Shown here one piece after another: positions 32,125 through 36,499 of a stretch of DNA of 36,499 nt (the first letter of the stretch is position 1; every line of letters starts with the position of its first letter). Where the stretch lies: assembly GCA_934700335.1 (NCBI GenBank), contig CAKUXM010000014.1:1-36499 (forward strand), in the 5' to 3' direction. The translations under genes and the position numbers were made by a program. Under the pieces are notes generated by a model. That model was not told the DNA's origin, searched no databases, and worked only from the letters and a program-made list of their open reading frames with translations. The stretch comes from an uncultured Candidatus Melainabacteria bacterium. Its GTDB lineage: Bacteria; Cyanobacteriota; Vampirovibrionia; Gastranaerophilales; Gastranaerophilaceae.

Positions 32125-32934
32125 CTAAAAGAAAAAGCACATTGCATAAATCATATCTAAAATAACAATTGCAACAAAAGACCATACAACAGCTCTTGTT
32201 GTTGCAATACCGACACCTTTAGCACCACCGGAAGCGTTGTACCCAAAAGTACAGCTAATTAAGGAAATAAAAAAGCCATAAGTAACCGCTTTTAAAAGGT
32301 TAACCTTAATATCATAAATATAAATACCATACCAAACAGAATCAAAATAAGCCCTGTAACTCAAACCTGATGAAAGGTTTGAAGCAAAACCGCCAGCTAA
32401 AACTCCTACAAGAGAAGCAAGAACCCAAATAACTGGCATCATCAACATTCCAGACAAAACTCTTGGAACAAATAAATACTGAATAGGGTTAACTTTTAAA
32501 ACTTTAATAGCATCAATTTGTTCAGTAACTCGCATTGTCGCAACCTCTGATGCCAAAGATGACCCAATCATTGAAATAATCGCAAAGCCAGACATAATAA
32601 TACCAGCTTCACGAATAATAAGCATGGTTATTGTCATTCCGACAAAGTTTGTTCCGCCCTGCTTCACCATTTCATTTGCAACCTGAGTTGCAACAATAAT
32701 TGATGTCATACCAACAATAGACAAGGTAATTGGCAATGATGTTACACCAAATCGATAGCACTGATACACAACCTCTTTCCACTTAATTTTACCTTTTAAT
32801 AGATAAAATACAGTATAAAATGTCATGATAGAGATTTCACCCAAGTTAGAGAAAAAGTCCTCAACTTGAGTTCTAAAAAGTTTATACAGCTGATATGTTG
32901 CCGTAGTTTTTAACGAAATACTCATATGTGCCAT
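32125..32934 (-). CDS. mlaE: MlaE-type lipid ABC transporter permease
   Basis: 269-residue inner-membrane permease with five hydrophobic segments and the MlaE signature IGSSLASEVATMRVTEQIDA followed by IKVLKVNPIQYLF. An amphipathic N-terminal segment of about 45 residues precedes the first membrane helix. It sits upstream of mlaF and mlaD in the usual E-F-D order. Compared with the paralogue coupled to ilvE (244 residues) it has a longer N-terminus and the motif differs at several positions. It follows gshA by 39 bases; no terminator is visible, so one operon from gshA to nth is likely. Confidence 0.93.
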   Translation of the reverse strand: MAHMSISLKTTATYQLYKLFRTQVEDFFSNLGEISIMTFYTVFYLLKGKIKWKEVVYQCYRFGVTSLPITLSIVGMTSIIVATQVANEMVKQGGTNFVGMTITMLIIREAGIIMSGFAIISMIGSSLASEVATMRVTEQIDAIKVLKVNPIQYLFVPRVLSGMLMMPVIWVLASLVGVLAGGFASNLSSGLSYRAYFDSVWYGIYIYDIKVNLLKAVTYGFFISLISCTFGYNASGGAKGVGIATTRAVVWSFVAIVILDMIYAMCFFF

Positions 32935-32973
32935 TTTTTAATTATACAGTTTTGAGTAAATGTTGGCAAATGA

Positions 32974-34302
32974 TTAAGCAGACTTCAAATATCTCATAAG
33001 CTTATTAATATCTTTCTTCCATAAGCCATTCCAATTTAATAGAATAACGTCTGCCGGTGAAACTCCGGCTTCAACAAATTCCATAATTGGCTCAAGATAT
33101 ATTTCTTCATTATTTAAAGCTTCATTTAGAGAAACATACGATATTCTCATCAATTCACGACAAACATCTTTAATAGGTAATCCATTCACGACTGATTGTA
33201 ATGCCAGTTTTGGAACATCATATCTTAATTCAGATAAATCTTGATATGTAAAATTCGATAATATTGCATCAACCTCATTAAGAGCATCTTCTGAATAGAA
33301 AATACCTTTGTAAAATGCTAATAATGAATATAACATGTTTTTATTAACGCAATCGTGGTTTCTGATTTCAATAAATTCTCTCAATCGAACTTCTGGGAAG
33401 TATAAATTTGCATGCAATTTAAAATCATCTAAAGTTGCGTAAAAATCTTGATAACCGTCTTCCATGTAATTTTTAAATTTTAAACGACCATTTACTTTAA
33501 TATTGTCAGAGCCTTTGCTAATAAATATAATAGGAACATTCATAACTGTATTTACATAGTCATCAAAGCCATAATCTTTATTAAATTTAGTTGCAAATCC
33601 ACATCTATCGCTATCTGTGTTCAACCAAGCAAGAGCTCTAAATGATTTATAACCGGAATCCACACCACCTCTAATTGGTGAATTCGCAAACATAGCGGTT
33701 ACAAATGGTGAAATCATATTAGCAATTCTAAATTTTTTCATAGCATCTTCTTCTGAGTCATAATCCAAGCAAACTTGAATTCCTGCCGTTTCTCTCATCA
33801 TGACGTCAGAAAGAATTCCCCACAGATAACTTGCCATAATTCCGTATCTGCGTTTTGGAAGTAAATTTATTGATTTATAAGTTGATAATGGAGAAATACC
33901 ATATTCATACAATGAAAAATCAAATTCATCTAATAGATTTTGCATCATGCTATTTAATATATTAACTTTATTTTTTATGTCTTCAATTTTTTCTTCCGGT
34001 TTTAGACTAAACTCCATTTGACAACCTGGTTCAAGAGTGATTGTATCATGACCCTTTTTTAATCCTATTAAATTATATTCGTCTACAATATAATCCCAAG
34101 AATGCTCATCAGAAAATCTTCTCAAAAAATTACAAACGCCTTTGTCTTCAAAGAAATCAACCATTTTGTAATTATTATTTTTTAGAGGAAGTCTTTCGTA
34201 CTCTAAACCAATTTTATGTTCAGATTTTGGCTTACAACCATTATAAAAAATATTTAATATATCAGATTTTTCTAATTTCTCTTTTGTTTCAGTATAACTC
34301 AC
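32974..34302 (-). CDS. gshA: Glutamate--cysteine ligase, GCS2 (plant/cyanobacterial) type
   Basis: 442-residue enzyme for the first step of glutathione synthesis (glutamate + cysteine + ATP). Recognisable blocks: HKIGLEYERLPLK (29-41), TITLEPGCQMEFSL (87-100), LPKRRYGIMASYL (about 148-160), MMRETAGIQVCLDY (about 168-181) and LREFIEIRNHDC. These place it in the GCS2 family of plants, cyanobacteria and some proteobacteria, not the E. coli GshA type. It starts with GTG (34302), 6 bases after GGGAG. It appears to be the first gene of the gshA-mlaE-mlaF-mlaD-lpxK-nth cluster. No gshB is in the window. Related EgtA-like activity cannot be excluded. Confidence 0.85.
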   Translation of the reverse strand: MSYTETKEKLEKSDILNIFYNGCKPKSEHKIGLEYERLPLKNNNYKMVDFFEDKGVCNFLRRFSDEHSWDYIVDEYNLIGLKKGHDTITLEPGCQMEFSLKPEEKIEDIKNKVNILNSMMQNLLDEFDFSLYEYGISPLSTYKSINLLPKRRYGIMASYLWGILSDVMMRETAGIQVCLDYDSEEDAMKKFRIANMISPFVTAMFANSPIRGGVDSGYKSFRALAWLNTDSDRCGFATKFNKDYGFDDYVNTVMNVPIIFISKGSDNIKVNGRLKFKNYMEDGYQDFYATLDDFKLHANLYFPEVRLREFIEIRNHDCVNKNMLYSLLAFYKGIFYSEDALNEVDAILSNFTYQDLSELRYDVPKLALQSVVNGLPIKDVCRELMRISYVSLNEALNNEEIYLEPIMEFVEAGVSPADVILLNWNGLWKKDINKLMRYLKSA

Positions 34303-34319
34303 AGTTAACTCCCTTCTAA

Positions 34320-34328
34320 ATTATAACA
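34320..34328 (-). promoter_or_regulatory. Extended -10 promoter of the gshA-mla-lpxK-nth cluster
   Basis: On the minus strand TGTTATAAT gives an extended -10. The predicted start (about 34313) falls within the ribosome-binding region GAAGGGAG, so the leader would be only about 11 bases. Another upstream promoter is possible. Confidence 0.45.
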
Positions 34329-34351
34329 CTAATTAAATTATCAAGAACATC

Positions 34352-34380
34352 TTGAAAAAACATTTACCTGTTTGTATTAT
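34352..34380 (+). promoter_or_regulatory. Sigma-70-type promoter of ksgA-ispE
   Basis: -35 TTGAAA (34352-34357), 17-base spacer, -10 TATTAT (34375-34380). Start predicted near 34387; AGAAGGA lies at 34392-34398 before the ATG at 34408. Confidence 0.72.
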
Positions 34381-34407
34381 TATTAATTAGTAAGAAGGAT
34401 ATATTTA

Positions 34408-35250
34408 ATGGACTATTTTAATAGAGCAAAAAGATTTAGAACAAAAAAGAGATTAGGTCAAAACTTTTTAATAGACGGAGATATAATCAATTTTATCGTT
34501 AACGAAGCAAATTTAACAAAAGAGGACACTGTTATTGAAATTGGTCCGGGAATTGGCTTTGTAACAGAACAACTTGTCAAATATGCAGGGAAAGTTATTG
34601 CCGTTGAATTGGACGAACAAGCTATTGAAGAATTGAACAAGTTAAATGCTGATAATCTTGAAATAGTACATAACGATATTTTAAAAACTGATATATCAGA
34701 ATTGGCAAAAGGTAAAAAGGTTAAAGTTGTAGCGAATATTCCGTATTATATAACTAGCCCTATTCTTGCTCATTTGCTAGGTGAAATTGATGACTTGGAT
34801 AATAAAAATAGACAATCAATTTCAGAAATTATTTTAATGGTTCAAGAAGAAGTTGCTATCAGAATGTCCGCAAACGAAAAATCGCCAAACAAAGCTTATG
34901 GCTTACTTACTGTACTATCTCAATTCTGGGCAAATTGCAGAATTTTAAAACAAGTTAAATCAAAATCCTTCTATCCGGCACCAAAAGTTAATTCTGCACT
35001 TGTAAGATTGGTTGTTAGAGAAGAACCACTTCTTAAACTTTCTGATTATTCATATTTCAGAAAAACTATTCGTGGCGGATTTTCTGCAAGAAGAAAAAAT
35101 ATTAAAAACGCTTTAATGAATAAAGGTTTTGATAAAGATAAAATTTTAACAGCACTTGAAAAAGTTGGAATTTCAGAAAATACACGTTCTGAAAGTATAT
35201 CAATAGAAGATTTTGGAAGATTATCTGAGGAATTATGCAAATTAAAGTAA
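34408..35250 (+). CDS. ksgA: 16S rRNA (adenine1518/1519-N6)-dimethyltransferase
   Basis: 280-residue SAM-dependent enzyme (RsmA/KsgA) that dimethylates two adenines in helix 45 of 16S rRNA during small-subunit maturation. Family blocks: KKRLGQNFLID (13-23), the SAM site VIEIGPGIGFVTEQL (42-56), Glu68 in VIAVELDE, Asp90 in HNDIL, and the catalytic NIPYYI (110-115; NLPY in many homologues), then the C-terminal SFYPAPKVNSALVRL (190s) and FSARRKNIKNAL. Length normal. Its end overlaps ispE by 16 bases; the ksgA-ispE pairing is known from several bacteria. Confidence 0.95.
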   Translation: MDYFNRAKRFRTKKRLGQNFLIDGDIINFIVNEANLTKEDTVIEIGPGIGFVTEQLVKYAGKVIAVELDEQAIEELNKLNADNLEIVHNDILKTDISELAKGKKVKVVANIPYYITSPILAHLLGEIDDLDNKNRQSISEIILMVQEEVAIRMSANEKSPNKAYGLLTVLSQFWANCRILKQVKSKSFYPAPKVNSALVRLVVREEPLLKLSDYSYFRKTIRGGFSARRKNIKNALMNKGFDKDKILTALEKVGISENTRSESISIEDFGRLSEELCKLK

Positions 35251-36086
35251 AAACTCCTGCAAAAATTAATTTAACACTTGAAATTGTAAGAAAAAGAGAA
35301 GACGGGTTTCACGAAATTAAAAGTATTATGCAAATGATTAATTTGTATGATTATCTTACTTTTAATATCGAAAAAAGTGATAAAATTGAAATTAATTTGT
35401 CCGGTAATAATCCTAAAATTCCTTATAACGAAAAGAATATTGTATATAAGGCAATTAAATTGTACGCAGAAAAAGCAAATATTGAACCACATAAATTTGA
35501 TGTTAATTTAGAAAAAAATATTCCGTCAGAAGCAGGACTTGCTGGCGGTAGCACAAATGCTGCCGGAACATTTTTAGTTTTGAATAAATATTTTGATAAT
35601 AAATTAGCAGAAAACGAATTGCACGAACTTTGCGCACAATTAGGGTCAGATTTGAATGTATGCCTTATGGGTGGTTGCACACTAGCAACAGGACGAGGCG
35701 AACATGTTGAAAGATTACCTTTTAAGGAATACCCAGTTTCGCTAATCAAACCCGAACTTGGCATTTCAGCCAAAGAAGGCTATCAAAGATACGCAGAATT
35801 AGAAAATAAACCTCATTTTGATAACACAGAAAAAATGATTGAAGGCTTGAAGAAGAATGAAGATATAAAAAATCTTTTACAAAACGACTTAGAAGTTGGC
35901 GTTTATAATATTTATGACGAATTACAAAAAATAAAAAAGGCTAATCCTAATTCTATTATGTCAGGTTCAGGCTCAACTTATTTTGTTCTAGACGAAAAAA
36001 TCAATCACGTTGAAAATTATTGGACAGCAGAAGGACTAAAAACAATCCCTACTGGTTGCGAAATTTCAAATATTACAAAATATTAA
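35235..36086 (+). CDS. ispE: 4-diphosphocytidyl-2-C-methyl-D-erythritol kinase
   Basis: 283-residue GHMP kinase of the MEP isoprenoid pathway. Catalytic Lys10 is in TPAKINLTLEI; the GHMP phosphate loop is PSEAGLAGGSTNAAG (97-111); catalytic Asp139 is in LGSDLNVCLMGG; the third motif near the C-terminus is SIMSGSGSTYFVL. Length is normal. The start ATG lies inside the end of ksgA (16-base overlap). Its presence shows isoprenoids are made by the MEP route, which bears on the phosphomevalonate-kinase-like gene at 4.3 kb. No terminator hairpin is evident after the stop. Confidence 0.95.
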   Translation: MQIKVKTPAKINLTLEIVRKREDGFHEIKSIMQMINLYDYLTFNIEKSDKIEINLSGNNPKIPYNEKNIVYKAIKLYAEKANIEPHKFDVNLEKNIPSEAGLAGGSTNAAGTFLVLNKYFDNKLAENELHELCAQLGSDLNVCLMGGCTLATGRGEHVERLPFKEYPVSLIKPELGISAKEGYQRYAELENKPHFDNTEKMIEGLKKNEDIKNLLQNDLEVGVYNIYDELQKIKKANPNSIMSGSGSTYFVLDEKINHVENYWTAEGLKTIPTGCEISNITKY

Positions 36087-36107
36087 GAAATTTTTGATTT
36101 TTGAAAG

Positions 36108-36130
36108 AAATTGTTTCAAAAATTTACACA
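36108..36130 (+). repeat. 23-bp direct repeat, copy 1
   Basis: Starts AAATTGTTTCAAAAATTT and ends ACACA. Identical to 36255-36277, start-to-start distance 147 bases. Confidence 0.85.
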
Positions 36131-36254
36131 TTTTGTCATTTTTTTTACTTTTTTATTAAAAATTTCTCTTTCAAAATTTTCAAAATTTTTTGTCCAAAAT
36201 TTTTAATTTTCTTCTTTTGTTAAGAAATATTAATAGATTTTCATTTTTTAGTTC

Positions 36255-36277
36255 AAATTGTTTCAAAAATTTACACA
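36255..36277 (+). repeat. 23-bp direct repeat, copy 2
   Basis: Identical to 36108-36130. It runs into further TTTACA units (36281, 36290) that copy 1 lacks. Confidence 0.85.
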
Positions 36278-36374
36278 AAATTTACAAATTTTACATAAAA
36301 ATTTTTCGGTTTTTTCATGAAAAATTAAAAAAAAAATTTTTTTTTGAGAAAAAATTTTTCAAAATTTCTCTCTT

Positions 36375-36404
36375 TTGTAAAGTTATGTAACATACATGTA
36401 TAAT
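36375..36404 (+). promoter_or_regulatory. Promoter of the right-edge gene
   Basis: -35 TTGTAA (36375-36380), 18-base spacer, perfect -10 TATAAT (36399-36404). Start predicted near 36411, giving a leader of about 60 bases. Confidence 0.65.
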
Positions 36405-36431
36405 AAAACTAAAGTTTATATGCATGTATGT
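36390..36431. repeat. 9-bp inverted repeat flanking the -10 box and start site
   Basis: ACATACATG (36390-36398) and its exact reverse complement CATGTATGT (36423-36431), centres 33 bases apart, about three helical turns. The left arm lies within the palindrome ATACATGTAT (36392-36401), which overlaps the -10 box. The layout resembles paired operator sites. Confidence 0.6.
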
Positions 36432-36470
36432 CGATAAATATATTGTTAGGGAAATAAAGAAAGGTAGAAA

Positions 36471-36499
36471 ATGGGATTAGCAGCAGGACAAGCAAGATA
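36471..36499 (+). CDS. Start of a gene cut by the window edge (MGLAAGQAR...)
   Basis: Only nine codons are present: MGLAAGQAR. GAAAGG (36459-36464) lies 6 bases before the ATG, and a good promoter precedes it. From memory, proteins starting this way recur in Gastranaerophilales genomes as hypothetical proteins; I cannot confirm this here. The long, repeat-rich upstream region suggests a strongly or specially regulated gene. Confidence 0.7.

Larger units (their letters stand above)
36087..36374. other. Extremely AT-rich intergenic region with repeats
   Basis: No convincing gene. The stretch is almost pure A/T with repeated CAAAATTTT / AAAATTTTG and TTTCAAAAATTT units, an A10T9 block (36327-36345), a 23-base direct repeat, and TTTACA motifs at 36270, 36281 and 36290, close to one helical turn apart. 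Such DNA is expected to be curved or easily melted. It is most likely a long upstream control region for the gene starting at 36471. Confidence 0.6.

Noticed and set aside
35423..35773. 116-residue antisense frame
   Set aside because: It is a shadow of ispE on the opposite strand; ispE is certain.
36119..36277. Possible replication origin (DnaA-box-like TTTACACA and AT-rich DNA)
   Set aside because: Only 6 of 9 bases match a DnaA box, there are no dnaA/dnaN neighbours, and low-GC intergenic DNA gives such matches by chance.
36190..36390. 66-residue open frame in the AT-rich region
   Set aside because: Composition is only F/K/N/I from A/T runs, there is no ribosome-binding site, and it runs across the promoter of the next gene.
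1..36499. CRISPR arrays, insertion sequences, prophage, tRNA or rRNA genes
   Set aside because: No regularly spaced repeats, transposase or integrase motifs, or cloverleaf/rRNA segments were seen by eye on either strand.

Overview
The window looks like a chromosome segment from a low-GC, diderm, non-photosynthetic relative of cyanobacteria, most likely the gut lineage Gastranaerophilales (Vampirovibrionia, 'Melainabacteria'). The evidence is indirect. Base composition is strongly AT-rich. Lipid A synthesis (lpxK) and an Mla-type MCE lipid transporter (MlaE, MlaF, MlaD) indicate an outer membrane. ispE indicates the MEP isoprenoid route. The glutamate-cysteine ligase is of the plant/cyanobacterial GCS2 type. 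The last gene starts MGLAAGQAR, a start I associate from memory with this group. No rRNA, tRNA, CRISPR array, insertion sequence or prophage was seen.

Layout, left to right. 1-4.2 kb (minus): glyQ followed by two tandem CAT-type amino-acid permeases, ending at a clear terminator. 4.3-6.9 kb (plus): an overlapping operon of a P-loop kinase resembling animal phosphomevalonate kinase, a TerC-like DUF475 membrane protein and a GT2 glycosyltransferase, then a 57-residue protein and a terminator. 7-9.8 kb (minus): a glycine-zipper protein of unknown role and a phosphomannomutase/phosphoglucomutase. 9.8-13 kb: an orphan MalF-like sugar permease, a dGTPase-like HD hydrolase and an aminotransferase. 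13-14.9 kb: an unknown acidic protein, a small ferredoxin and an EF-hand protein. 14.9-16.5 kb (minus): ilvE translationally coupled to a stand-alone MlaE paralogue.

16.6-20.8 kb (plus): a membrane GT2 with a cysteine-rich C-terminal extension, an exported metallophosphoesterase, an MBL-fold hydrolase and an exported TPR protein. 20.8-25.8 kb: a stand-alone OLD-type TOPRIM protein, a probable divergent papain-like protein, a DPM1-like glycosyltransferase and, divergent from it, a GT39/ArnT-like membrane glycosyltransferase. The last two plausibly form a polyprenyl-phosphate-sugar donor/acceptor pair. 25.8-28.3 kb (minus): a large exported TPR protein and a small lipoprotein.

28.4-34.3 kb (minus): a compact cluster gshA, mlaE, mlaF, mlaD, lpxK, nth that joins thiol synthesis, outer-membrane lipid traffic, lipid A phosphorylation and base-excision repair. 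34.4-36.1 kb (plus): overlapping ksgA and ispE. 36.1-36.5 kb: an extremely AT-rich intergenic region with a 23-bp direct repeat, phased TTTACA motifs and a dyad around a good promoter, leading into a partial gene.

Genes are packed very tightly. Five of seven convergent pairs abut or overlap at their stop codons. Two genes have a -10 box placed so that the transcript would begin at the start codon. The least explained items are the clade-type unknown proteins, two of which share an N-terminal NVSF motif, and the AT-rich control region at the right end.
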